64,000 bases of DNA, taken from positions 186,001 to 250,000 of the forward strand of contig VDFB02321274.1 in NCBI GenBank assembly GCA_007258455.2. Reading direction: 5' to 3'. The translations under genes and the position numbers were made by a program. A model generated the notes under the pieces. The model made no database searches. It saw only the letters and a list, made by a program, of their open reading frames with translations, and was not told the origin of the DNA. Positions 49,591 to 61,265 of the stretch are shown one piece after another. Position 1 is the first letter of the stretch. Each line of letters starts with the position of its first letter. The DNA is from Sequoia sempervirens. Taxonomy: Eukaryota > Streptophyta > Pinopsida > Cupressales > Cupressaceae.

Positions 49591-50980
49591 ATGGCAACAA
49601 TAGGCTCACTTCTCGACATTCCACATAATGTTCCTAAGTATGAGTTCCTCATGGAACAAATGCTTGTACTTGCATTCCACATCTCAGAATCAGAACTGGT
49701 ATGTGTTGTTGTTGGTCCTAACTCCCCATGGTACCAAGATACTTTCGACTACATCCAACATGGTATCATACCACTTGACCTAACGACCACTCAAAAGAAA
49801 ACCTTCACCCATAGAACTTCTCGCTTTACAATCCTAAGAGATACCCTATACCACCGTAGTCTAGATGGTATGTTACTCTGGTGTCTCAATGTAGAAGAAG
49901 CACAAACGACCTTACAAGAGGTACATGAAGGTGTTTGCGGGTCCTACTCTAGTGGACCTAACCTAGTCCAAAAACTGCTCACAATGGGGTATTATTGGCC
50001 CTCCATGGAACATGAATGCGTTCAATATTCTAGAAAGTGCCATCAATGCTAGCAGCATAGTGACCTTGTTCATGTACCAACTCAAGAGTTGAGACCCATC
50101 ACAACACCATGGCCTTTCTCGCAATGGGGATTAGACCTGGTAGGTAAGATTTCACCAGCTTCATCTAACGGGCACAAGTTTATTATCACAACAACAAAGT
50201 ATTTCACTAAATGGATAGAGGAAATTCCATTGACCTACATCACTGGAAAACATATATCAATTTATTCATTATGAATTGTCTGATTTGTAGGTATGGAATT
50301 CCCCAAACGATCATAATGGACAAGGGAACCCCATTGAAAAATCAAGACGTCCAAGAATTTTCTCCCATTTTTCTATCCAACATAGATTCTCCACACTCTA
50401 TTACCCCCAAGGAAATGGTCAGGCTAAAGCATCTAATAAAACCATACTGAAAATACTAAAAAAGACTGCTAATGAAGTCGACTATGATTGACATTTGTAG
50501 CTAAACCAAACCCTATGGGCTTATCAAACCAACATCCAAATTCCTACAAGTGTCACACCATTTTTCTTGGTCTATGGATCAGAGATTGTCTTACCTATCG
50601 AGGTTGAAATCCATTCATTGTGAATCTCATTAAAAGGAATGGTCAACAATGAAGAATATTGAGTATCCAAGTTAAATAAATTGGAGCTCCTAGATGAAAG
50701 GCGTTTGAGCGCGTTTAACCATCTTCAAGTTTATCAAAATTAGCTCAAACAAAGCTATGAAAAAAAGATCAAGGACCAAAAATTTCAAGTTGGGGACCTA
50801 GTGCTCAAAGAGAACTAGAAGGTACAACTGAATCAGGATGGAAAAGGAAAATTTGAACCCAACTAGTTAGGCCCATTTATCATCACAACAAGCTATGGTT
50901 CTAGGGCTTATCAATTGGCTACTCCTGAAGGAGAACCCTTAGTTGAACTGTTGAATAGCAGCCATCTCAAGAAGTTCTAA
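49591..50980 (+). pseudogene. Outer element integrase
   Basis: The zinc-finger region runs from HEGVCGSYSSGPNLVQKLL to YSRKCHQC. The core has PWPFSQWGLDLVGKISPAS (first Asp) and GIPQTIIMDKGTPLKN (second Asp); the third position reads GQAKASNK near 50418, Lys where the catalytic Glu is expected. The C-terminal part has FQVGDLVLKEN, LGPFII and SSHLKKF before TAA at 50978-50980. Stops at about 50741, 50818 and 50864 sit at Gln or Trp positions of the family. A frameshift lies near 50270. Confidence 0.87.
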
Positions 50981-53199
50981 ACATAAATCACATTAGAATA
51001 CCCGAGGAAAAATGGTAAAAATCCAAAAAAAATATGAAAGATAAAAAATACCAAAAAATCAAAAAGAAAGAAAAATAGTAAAGAGAAATAAAACGTTCTT
51101 TGAGTGAAAAAAACTTTGTGACGGTCCTAGAATAGGTACCGTAGTGAAAACTTGGCAAACAGGTGCTATGTTTGAATAAGGTTCACATCATTATCTATCG
51201 ACACTATCCAAAGCATTCACCCATCCATTTCATAATAAAACATGTATCCACCATGGCTTGTAGTATACTAATTGAGGAAAGTAGTCTTATCTCCAATTGG
51301 GGGAAACTTCCCGAAGTTGGTTGTGGATTAGATCCTTGTGTATCCCATCATGGTTGAAAAACAACAAAATCAAAAACATCCAAAAAACAACAAAAATAAA
51401 AAACATCTAAAAAACAACAAAAATCAAAAACATTTGAAAAACAACATAAATCAAAAACATTTGAAAAACATAAAAAATGAAACAACATCATTGGATTATT
51501 CCTTCACTCAAACAGTCTAAGATATCAATATTTTCTTGAACCTCACAGCTAGTTCAAGTAAATTTCCCACAACATATCCTCTAGAAACAAAAGTGGAATA
51601 TTAATCCAAGTTAAAAATGTTGTTTAAAATCCTAAAAACAAGTTTAGGCTTTGAGTCAATGGGTCAAACTACGTGGTCTCTGCATGTACAACTTAGGAAA
51701 GGCTTATTAGCCCGTAAGGCCTTAGGTCAATCCCCTTATATTTCTATCATGCTTTTGTTCAACTTAGTAAAAAAATTCAAAATCCAAAAGTATTCACAAA
51801 ATACAAAATCCAAAAACATTCACAAAACAAAAAAATCAAAAACATTCAAACCAAGTGAGCTATGAGCCTCTGTGTGTACAACATGGGAAAGGCTTATCTT
51901 TGATGATCCCCCAAGGCCCTAGGTTAGTCCCCTGAAAAACAACAAAAATAACATCATAAAACATAGAAAATCAAAAAGACATGCTTTTTCATCACAATCC
52001 GCAATAAACTTTTCACCCATAATAAACAAATTGTTGCACTCACCCTTTTGACAAAAAACAAACAAACAAACAGAGAAAACATCAACAGTTATAAATTTCA
52101 AACAATTACAAAGATTTGATCGCAAAACAAATGGAAACAATGCCAAAGTATCAACTACCTATCCTTTTGACAATTCACGAACAACATCTTGAGATATGCC
52201 TTAACGGATCCATTCCTATGATAGACATGATCAACAATGGATAATAGCCTAAAACCTTGAAACATATATGGCAAGTGATATTGTAACTTTTTTTTTAATT
52301 TTTATAGTCTTATTTTATGATTTATTTTATGGAATCATTCCCAGGATCTCTCGAGGATGTCCATAAGGATTTAGAGAAGAAGGAACAGGGGCAATTGAGC
52401 GTCACTTCAGTTTGTTGTTTGTAAGATGTTTTTGTAATACTACCATGACGAATACTTGCTTTATTGAGTGTATGGAAGTTGTGTTGAAACAATTCATGAA
52501 GCAGTTACATGTTAGGTATTCTATACCTCTTCGTGTAAATGGTCCAAAAAGTTTTAACACAACCCAACTATATGCTTTAAACAAATTTTTGTATGTCTGG
52601 TATGAGCAAGAATATTCTTTGTATGTTGAGTCAAGGTACATGCAATGGATACAAAGTCACCTTGGTTATTAATACCCTGGTGCATCGTATCGGTTTGCTA
52701 CATCAAATAGGATTGTTCAAAATGCGAAGCCTCCAAGCAAAGCGAAAGCAACTCATCGGTACTAACAACATCAAATTTCTATCCATCATCAAATATTTCT
52801 TCTAACTAACATTTATCCTACATCACAATATCATTAGTACCATATCCATCCTGCATTTACAAATGTCGTCAAATATGATAATAAAGCAATCAAAACATCA
52901 TGTATAATATATAAGGCATACACCCATCATATATCAACATCATATAAACATCATATATCAAATTGATATATTGATCATCCATAATAAAACATCATATGAA
53001 ATAATATATGATCCATCCATCCACATCATATGCATACATAAAAAAAGTACAAAAACATATATAAACATACATCGTCATACATCATCATGCATCCTCATCC
53101 ATGATCATCACATAAAGAGAGCTGAATCAAAGAAGGTATATCTCATATATATCATCATAAAAAATGGGAATGTCATGATACATCATCACTAAAACAAGT
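50981..53199. other. Outer element non-coding region after integrase
   Basis: Mostly A-rich sequence. It holds A-rich short tandem repeats (51355-51480 and 51770-51850; unit like AAAACAACAAAAATCAAAAACATC), a two-copy repeat (about 51685-51750 and 51865-51935, sharing GTACAACWTRGGAAAGGCTTAT), a 120-bp segment (51490-51610) also present in the leader, and a CATCAT/ATATCA-rich stretch (52880-53190). The 86-codon frame at 52412-52672 matches no family. Confidence 0.6.
51490..51610. repeat. Segment shared with the leader (copy at 31650-31765)
   Basis: Both copies read TGGATTATTCC, CTAAGATATCAA, CTTGAACCTCA, TAGTTCAAGTAA and ACAACATATCCTCTAGAA (CGCAACATATCC in the leader) in the same order and spacing. 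Same orientation in both places. Confidence 0.75.
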
Positions 53200-55085
53200 G
53201 TGATAGGATAATACAAATAATACATATACGCGAGGCCTCGATTGGGCCGATGAATGTATATACAAAATCATGTCTACAATATAAATTCTTTGAACAATAA
53301 ACATCATAAAGATCAAAAACAAAATGCCACTGCCCGACAGGAAGAAGAGGACTCTATAGACTAGGCTGCGGACCACCATCTGGATCTGGTTGTCTAACAA
53401 ACTACCCACCTGACTCAACACCACCACCCACAACACTAGGCTCTCTGAATGTCGGTCGTCACTATGCTCGAGGAATAAAAGCATCATATAAAGTTTGATA
53501 ATATGTAGCCCTCTGTAATAACTGATCCCGCTCAGCATGAAGACTATCACGCTCTATCTTTAGGTTATCCATCTTTATGGTGACAACCTATAAATGTGTC
53601 TTGACAACAAGATGGTGACCAATCTTTGTATCTCGCTTTGCTTTGAAACCATCTCGCTCCTGCCGAGTAGTGTCTCTCTCTACTATCACTGTGGAAATTT
53701 GTGCCTCTGCGGCCTATTGCTACCCTATCTCTGCAGCTAGCTAAGCACCTCCATCCCTAGGTGGTGGAGGTTGACCTAGAACCTATCCTTGACCTTGCAT
53801 TTGGTCACCCTGTGCACCATCCTATCGGGCCCTATCAAGTTGCTCTGCTAGAATCTCAAGACGCTATCTCTCTCCACGCCGACCTATGATTCCTGCTCTA
53901 CCTATTGTGGGATTACTACCAGGATCTGTGAATCTCAAGGGAACACGTTGTGCCCACCACTAATCAAAATTGCGAGTGGTACCTGGATCCGCTAAACCCA
54001 CTGGCCAACTCCATCCGACTGGGGCAAGAGCTTTGAATGCAACAATAGCAACATCTCGGTCAGCCTGTAGACCCCATACTCAGACCTCTTAGGTGGTCCA
54101 ACCAAACCAAGCCTCATAGGTGTTTGGAAAGTGGCCCTGTCTCTCTCCAAACTACCTACATACCCTGTCAGGAAGATACCTCTCCAAAAGAGAGTGAGTG
54201 CGACCAATAAACCATCTAGTCTATTGGAAGTATACTAGTTGCTCCTGATCCTCAGGCCAAGCCTCACAACCCATATATGGTCTCCATATAAATCCTGACA
54301 TATCATCAAATACACAATGTCGATACGAAATCTCCCTAAGCAAGGTATAATGTAGAAAATCTCCATAGTGATAAGAGTATGGATCACCAACAGTACGATC
54401 TTGTATACCATCAGGCTGAACAACTGCGATGTGCTCCTAGGACCATACGTGCAAAAGAGAGACACTTGCAGAAATAGATTTCCCACCTTGATATGCAACC
54501 TCATGCATATCTTTGTATAGGTGGGTGAGGAGACATGAACCCCATGCATATCTAGTCCCATACTCAAACTTCTCCTCGATACATATACCCCATCCCACAG
54601 GGAACTGACAACCTCTCCTATCAGGAACAACCAGCCCAAAACCAAACCACAAAGAACAAGGGAAATAGGATCGACACTACCAATAAAATTAGATAAATCT
54701 ATCTTGAACTAAGGAACCTCCAAATGTCTCACACCAAGCACACACCACATAGCATGTGTACCCCGTCAAACATGATATGTAATGATCTCTCCATGGATGG
54801 GTATGCAGAGGATTCTCCACACATCCTCGAGAGTAATAGCAGCCTTACTTGTAGGTAAATGGAATGAAGAAGTCTCTGAATGTCACCGCTCCATGAGCAC
54901 GGTCATCATCGCAGTGTGACATCAGATGGGAACCATATAACAAATGTGATGTAGCCTGATTGCATCTAGAAAATCTCGCTCCAATACATCGAAACCAACA
55001 ATCAAATCGAATAGATCTCAAGACCGTTGCTCCCTTGACTGCAATGGTTTAAGGACCACCTACAATCATTCAACCCACAATGTTA
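53200..55085 (-). pseudogene. Antisense plant mobile domain gene of the outer element
   Basis: Read on the - strand from about 55060: SSFHLPTSKAAITLEDVWRI then CIPIHGE (about 54870-54795) is the plant mobile domain signature. Further on come SVSLLHVWS-stop-EHIAVV near 54450-54420, FIGRTHSLLERYLPDRVCR near 54235-54175 and a C-terminal coiled coil (NLKIERDSLHAERDQLLQR, about 53570-53510). The segments follow the order I know from PMD proteins of transposons and host MAIN-like genes. Stops and at least two frame changes break it. It lies between integrase and 3' LTR, opposite to the retroelement's transcription. Role unknown; a regulator or chromatin-acting protein is only a guess. Confidence 0.75.
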
Positions 55086-56086
55086 AGGATTCGCTCTGAA
55101 AATGCAAAACAACCTAAACTGATAAACAAGTTGACTTAATGTTACAAAAAGTCAAAGGTGAAAGTTTTCTATCAAAAGCGATGATTTTTTTTTTAAAAGC
55201 ATGAGAATAAGGTAAAAGCAATGAATTCATTGTTAGAAGTGATGAAAAACTTCAAGAGTGAAGAAATCAAAATCAATTTTTTTGTCAATAGCGCAAATAT
55301 AACACAAAATTGCAGAAAACAAAGCATGGAAATCAAAAGCAAAAATTTAAAGCAAAGGCGAAATGCAAAGCATGAAATTAAGTCAAAGGCACAAAATGAA
55401 ATCAAGTATGCAAAGTTAAGTCAAAAGCGAACATTTAGCAGAAGAAAAAGTGTTAAAACTGATGCAAAGGCGGAAGATTTCTAAATCTTGCGCACTTGAC
55501 TAAGTTGACTTTGTGCATTAATTACGGGAACACGAAAAGATGAAAACAAGAATCAAGATTGTACATCGGGGCCCCGACGCTTGCAGGCCATCCATACTCT
55601 CGAACCGCATCCACGTGATGTGGGACTCCTCGAATCAACACCATAGCTCCTCGATAATTGACAAAACAAGAAATTCAGAGGCAAGAATTCTCTATAGGCT
55701 CAAAGTGCAAATGAGGTAATTAGAACTATAATCACTTATTTTAACCATCAAAAACCCTAATTTTTACCTAGGAAAACCTAATCTTACTAAGGGAACCTTC
55801 CTATGTCCAAATTAGAAGCTCCCAGGAACATTTGAACGAGCAACGAAAGACCTATAGACTTAATTTTTCATCCTCTAGACATCAAAACTGAAATAGAACA
55901 GTGTCGTGAGCCTGACCTCAAAAACAAAAATTTTCAGCCAACCTCTCAAAGGGGCAGCCTAGAGTCCTACCATCATTCCAATAACCGTCGGGGCATAGTG
56001 GGGCATAGAATTTTGTTCAAAAGTTGGTTTTAACATCGAATCTTTAAAACAAAGCAACCTGTACTTTGTATCAAAGAGGGGAAAAA
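55086..56086. other. Outer element 3' untranslated region and polypurine tract
   Basis: 55160-55480 is a simple AAAGC/AAAGG-rich stretch (repeated TCAAAAGCGA and AAAGCAAAGGCG-like words), which makes the 87-codon Lys-rich frame at 55221-55484 a by-product. The region ends with CAAAGAGGGGAAAAA (56072-56086), a strong polypurine tract against the LTR. Confidence 0.7.
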
Positions 56087-57300
56087 TGTAGACATGTAAA
56101 ATTCACCTAACACTTATCACACATACTAAACAACATTTTCGCATCATCGGCATCATTATCATCTATCATTGCATTTCACATCAAAAGCCTAAAAACCCTA
56201 ATTTCCCTTATTAATTGAATAATATAACATTGTTTAATTAATTCAAAATTTCACCATTTTTGACTAATTAAATAAATTCCATTTATTTAATAAAGTTCTA
56301 AAATCCTATTTCTACTATTAATTAAATAAAACGATATTATCTAATTAATTCACGTTTCATCAATTTTGACCAATTAAATAATTTACATTTATTTAATAAA
56401 GTCCTAATCTAACGTTATTCATTTTAATTAGTTAAATAACACTAATTATTTAATTATGTTGCTAAATCACTTTATTCCCCTAGATCGATTGAATTATTAA
56501 ATCATAATAATTTAATTAAATCACTTTCCCTCCAAATTTGAATAATTTGAATAAACTATTCAAATCATCATCAAAAATCAAATCAAACTAATGCAACTTT
56601 GTTTGCAAAATTCAAATTTGATTTGCACGTTCAACTCCAAAAATAATTGATTAATTAAATCAATTAATTAATCATTCTCAACCACTTTCCTAATTATGAT
56701 CCCCTGATTTCTCAATCTATTTCTAACTGATCAATCTATTTCCCAATCGCACAAATTATTCAATCTATTTCTTCAATCACAATAATCATGCAATCTATTT
56801 TGCACAGATTATTCATGTCTATTTCCTCTCAACATCTTTCGACCATCGATCAAAACATTCTACTACACGATCTTGATCGTCCATTTCAAATCACAAATTC
56901 TATATAACAAACCTCTTTCCTCACAAAAAAGGATTGAAGAATCAACCTATCTTGCACAACGAAGTACTGTCGAGATCATAACCAATATTGAGAACGCTTC
57001 AACACATCTCTTCGATCAACACATACATCGTTCTTGAAAGCTTCTCGCACACAACAATGGAGACTTCACAGTGATATGAACAACCCAACATCTTGTGAAT
57101 ATACTCTAACACACGATGGTAAGATTGTATTATTTTGAGTTCATGTTTATTGTTTTCTTTCAATAACGTTCTTGAATTCATTACCTTTATAGTTTCATTT
57201 CATGAGTGAAGGAATAGATCTAGATTCTTTTTTTTATTAGATTAGTTTCTATTTCATTGAAATTATCTTATTTACGCTCCCAGATTTTCCCCCTCACACA
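56087..57300 (+). repeat. Outer element 3' LTR
   Basis: 1214 bp, collinear with 27663-28895, TG start and CA end, followed by AGTAC (57301-57305). Confidence 0.93.
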
Positions 57301-58311
57301 AGTACGCAAAAGGAAGATGATGCCATTGGGAGTGGCAAGTGGGAAGATGGACTCCATCCACCCGCAAGGACTTTAATTAGCCAATTTTTGAGGTTAACTG
57401 TATTTGTAGGGAAAATATTGACAAGTGGAAATGAAATGGTTCACATAAAAATGCTCACAAAACTGGATGGGCACAACTTTCGTGTAAAGCAGAAAAAACT
57501 AAGTGAACTATATAAAAGCGGACCAAAAGGGGAGGTTCACTTAACTGATGGATTCATGCAAGACTAACACATAGCCATTTTGATTCTTTCTTCCTCTTGC
57601 ATGGACCAAAAACCAAACTAAACTTTTGCAGGAAAAACTTATCGAACAAGACCTTATAGGGAAAATGACTCTATCTAACTGGAAGGAGAAATCTCGCAAA
57701 TACAAAAAATTCACCCCTAGTGAATTTTTCAAAACTTCAAAAAGAAATTGGGCCTAAATTTTCATGCTTTTCCCAACTATGTTAAGAAATTTGGTAAAAG
57801 ACCACCCATCACAGATATCTCAGATCAGTTATAAACTTGGGAAAATATTGGCTAAGGAACAAAGAGGGGAAAGGACTTAAGTCAAAAGGAAAATGTAGAT
57901 TTAAGTCCTAACACCACCTATTTTTTTAGATTTTATTATAAGTGCACATAATTATTGTTTGAAGCACTTTTTTGCTCTTTTGTTTTAGAGGGCCTAACTT
58001 TTACCCATGAACTCAAAATTGGGCAAACTTATTTTTGAAATGAATTAGAAAATTGCAAGAAATTTGTTTATAACCTCCACTTTTTTTATTGGAAAGCATT
58101 TTTTCTAAATTTTGTAAAAAATATAGTGTGTTATAAATGGTCAAGTTAGGCTTTTCAGTTATACAAACTGCACTTTGGTGCCAATTATTATTTGTTGGGG
58201 GTTGCAATTTCATCTTTAATATATTTTGGGGCTACAAGGCATGATTTAAATGCCCAGTTTATTTTATCTCTTAATTTTGATTGTTGATCATGATAAAAAA
58301 TAGGATTACAG
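57301..58311. other. Intergenic between outer element and element B
   Basis: Begins with the AGTAC target copy. It is the original neighbour of 27662 before the outer element inserted. No gene recognised on either strand. Confidence 0.5.
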
Positions 58312-59475
58312 TGTTGTAAAATTGCACCGCGTGGTAATTTCACACTCACGCATTTATCCCACTACATTTATGGTGCCTAACCACATTTATGAAAAAATCC
58401 TTATGAGTCAATTTCATGATTTCAACTCCATAAGGGACAATGACAAAGTTTTAGTAGTCCACCACCTCATTTCTTGTAAATTTTTGAGTTGGGAACCTAC
58501 GTGATGTGTGGACATTTGCATGACACACAAGCGTTCTCGTACTTTTTGAGTTTAAATGAGGGAATCTCATGAACTTTTCCCATGACACATGTCATTGTGG
58601 TATAATCGCAAGTGTACCAATTTTTTCTGCCCATGCAGCCTCACAAGACTCCATTTTTCACTTCTATTCTCATTCATTCTCATCTCCTTGCAATTCATTC
58701 TCACTTCTTCTCACTCCAACTTGCTCTCTTTCTCTTTTCTCTTCTGCATATCTTCTCTATAACGAGCTCTGTTGAATTCACGTCTCATCAACAACCAAGG
58801 CTCTCTTGCAAGCATACAACTTTTCTATCAAGACAAGAGGGAGCCACAAGCTATTGGTAACACTCTCTTGTTACTTTGTCTTGTCTTATCTATCTACAAA
58901 TATACTTGTCTTGTCTATTTTATTTGTGATGTGGGTTCTCCTCCATAGCGAGGTTTTTCTTTATCACACATCTTGTCTATTTTATTACATGTCTCATCAA
59001 TTTTATATCTATTTAGTTGTCAGTGGAGGTGGAAACACCAAAATGGGGGTTTGACTAAGGCAATCCCTGAAACAACCCCAACACTTTTTTGCATCCTTGT
59101 TGTGTGCATGTTTCCAGACTTGAAGAGTTGGGTACTCACTATTTCTTGGTTTTTAGCTCCTAGTTTGATAGGGATGACAATGTGAGGTGTAGAAATCCAC
59201 ATAGCGTGCTAGCATCTATTGGCGATGACTCTGCCCTCTTGAGAGCATATTTTGTAAGTTTTCCTCTCTCTAATTTTGTAATCTCTTACCAAATTCTATT
59301 AATTTGTATTTTTCCCTTCATAGCTTAGTATTTCATTTAATTACATTTTGACATTCGATTTCATCTTGCATACCATCACTTAATCTTTGTACTTTGAGGT
59401 AATTGTGGGCTATTTTCTTGCTGCAGACTCTTCCTTGTTCTAGAGACTTGGGAGTAGCGAATCCCCTCCATTACA
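58312..59475 (+). repeat. Element B 5' LTR
   Basis: 1164 bp, collinear with 23850-25012, TG start and TTACA end, followed at once by a primer site. The exact first base is uncertain by a few bases because the two family copies differ there. Confidence 0.85.
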
Positions 59476-59478
59476 TTT

Positions 59479-59494
59479 TGGTGAACCCAATGTG
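59479..59494 (+). other. Element B primer binding site
   Basis: TGGTGAACCCAATGTG, three bases after the LTR, resembles the TGGTGAACCCGACGTG-type site of plant gypsy elements. Two differences, G to A and C to T. Confidence 0.75.
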
Positions 59495-59502
59495 AAATTA
59501 TC

Positions 59503-60340
59503 ATGTCGGATATTTTTCTTCAAATTTTTAAAGCTTTTGATAATGTCTTTTCCAAAGAAGATTTTGATATGTTGAATGATGCCCTAGATGATTTCTTAGA
59601 GGCATCTCCTTCTATATGTAGATCTCTTGAACAAACTTCTTCATCACAACTACCTCCTTCTTCTTTGCAATTTGAAGAGTTCGTGAATGTAGTTGTAGTC
59701 TCTTTAGCTCCTCAAAAGCCTAAGGGACTCATCATTTATGTGACTTTGGTTAGCCCATCACGTAGAAGAATTCATTCTATTTGTGGGGTTCCAATCACTA
59801 ATGACTCATCGAACCTTTACGCGATATTCTTGCAATAGACAACTTCTTCCTATAAAGTTGTACCTCATACCTACAACACTAGAAGAAATCAATAAAATTT
59901 GAATCAACTGACTTCTTTATCACCTTCTCAACCAAGTCTTCCTCTAACACATAAACCTACAACTAAATCACCTGGTGATTATGATGTTATCAAGCATACT
60001 TCAGTATGATCCTCATTACTGGAATGATGCTCTCTACGTAGATCCTCCTCCTTCTCAGGAGTTACAAATGCGTTATAGTCCTAGTTTCAACATTTTGTCT
60101 AAATACGGTTATGGAAAAAAAAGGTTGTGAGCATAATGAACAAGGTATTCAAGTCCCTATATAATATAACCCTCGTAAGTGTAAAATGGGGTTTGAATAC
60201 TCTCACATGCAATCTAAATGGAATCCATGGTTGAATGTCAACATGATTTCTACTGAACCTCATTATCTTGAACTAATTCATCTTGAGTTGATTGTAAGGT
60301 AGACTCTAACAAAGTTCCTCTAGATGTCTTATCTTTAGAG
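59503..60340 (+). pseudogene. Element B short gag start and G-patch-like region
   Basis: A clean 111-codon frame starts at ATG 59503, eight bases after the primer site (MSDIFLQIFKAFDNVFSKED), acidic and without a recognised domain; it may be the Gag N-terminus. With stops ignored, 60020-60190 reads HYWNDALYVDPP, ILSKYGYGKK and GCEHNEQGIQVPI then KMGFEYS, a decayed G-patch-like segment as before RT in Tat elements. No Gag core or protease box was found between them. Confidence 0.5.
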
Positions 60341-60803
60341 GAAGTGTTGGAAGATTTATTAGGTGTCTACTCTCATCTACCTTCTTATCACCATAAACAA
60401 CGATTCTCTTATCGCTTGAAAAAACAAGCATACTTTGGAGAATCCATTATGAGCATTGATGAGAAGGCTCCTTTGACTAATGTGGATAATTTAATTCCTA
60501 TTTATCATCCTAAGCATCATAATACTCTCCTTAAAGGTGATACTGTTGATGTTTTCATGCATCCTAAGTCTTCTAAAAAGGTGATTAAGATTGGAAAGTG
60601 CCTTTCTTCAGAAGAATCTAAACAATATTCTAATCTATTACATGCTCATCCCAATATCTTTGTTTGGTAATACAAGGACATGTTGGGTATTGATGAGTCT
60701 GTGGTGGTTCATAATATCATTTTATGTCTCAATGTTAAGCCTATGAAACAAAAGATCTAAACGATGAATCCCAAGGTTGACTTATTAGTCAAGACTGAGA
60801 TAG
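60341..60803 (+). pseudogene. Element B pre-RT and RT start
   Basis: FLQ-type acidic linker, then LSSEESKQYSNLLHAHPNIF then VW, a stop, KDMLGIDESVVVHNIIL, KPMKQK and NPKVDLLVKTEI. This is the FAW-x-x-x-D-x-x-G-I, P-x-x-Q-x-x-R-x-x-NP start of gypsy RT. It is cut at GAGATAG (60797-60803) and resumes at 63064. Confidence 0.82.
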
Positions 60804-60889
60804 TGTAATGAGCCAACCAATTTTTTTTTGTTTTTGCAATGTTCAAGCAATCACAATAGTCACCCATTAAGGTTAGCCCAAAACCAAAC

Positions 60890-61265
60890 TCTGCTAGAAA
60901 GTAACTCTACGCCAAGAATGCACACACAACTTAGGATGAGATTGGTGTTGACATATGGCACCGAGGGTCGTTAGAAGCAACTGAAAGAAATTCACTGCTG
61001 AAGGAAAGCTCAACACCAAGAATGTGCACTCCAAACCCAAGGTGGGTAAGGTGCTACCATATGGTGGAGGATCTATTGAAAATGATGCAATAATGAAAGG
61101 TAAAATCAACACCAAGCATGTGCACTCCAAACCCGAGGTGGGTAAGGTGCTACCATATAGCGGAGAATCTATTGAGAATGGTGCAATGCTAAAAGTAACT
61201 CAACACCAAGAATGTGCACCCAAGATCCAAGATGGGTGAGGTGCTAACATATGGTGTTGAGGATC
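60890..61265. repeat. Tandem repeat in the solo LTR, ~95-110 bp unit, ~4 copies
   Basis: Units share CTCAACACCAAGAATGTGCA, CCAAACCCAAGGTGGGTAAG and GTGCTACCATATGG followed by GGAGRATCTATTGA. Three good copies (about 61008, 61107, 61197) and one diverged copy at the left. Confidence 0.8.

Larger units (their letters stand above)
27663..57300 (+). mobile_element. Outer element: giant Tat-like Ty3/gypsy retrotransposon
   Basis: LTRs 27663-28895 and 56087-57300 are collinear, start TGTAGA and end CACACA. AGTAC flanks both ends (27658-27662 and 57301-57305), a perfect 5-bp target duplication. Inside, in order: primer site, a leader of nearly 4 kb, Gag, protease, G-patch, RT, RNase H, second RNase H, integrase, a non-coding stretch, an antisense plant-mobile-domain gene, and a polypurine tract (56072-56086). 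The span is 29.6 kb; without the nested element and its CTCAA duplication it is about 19.6 kb, in the size range of Tat/Ogre giants. By eye about 20 differences occur in the first 235 LTR positions. Every coding domain is damaged. Confidence 0.93.

Noticed and set aside
55221..55484. 87-codon Lys-rich frame
   Set aside because: By-product of AAAGC-type simple sequence in the 3' region of the outer element.
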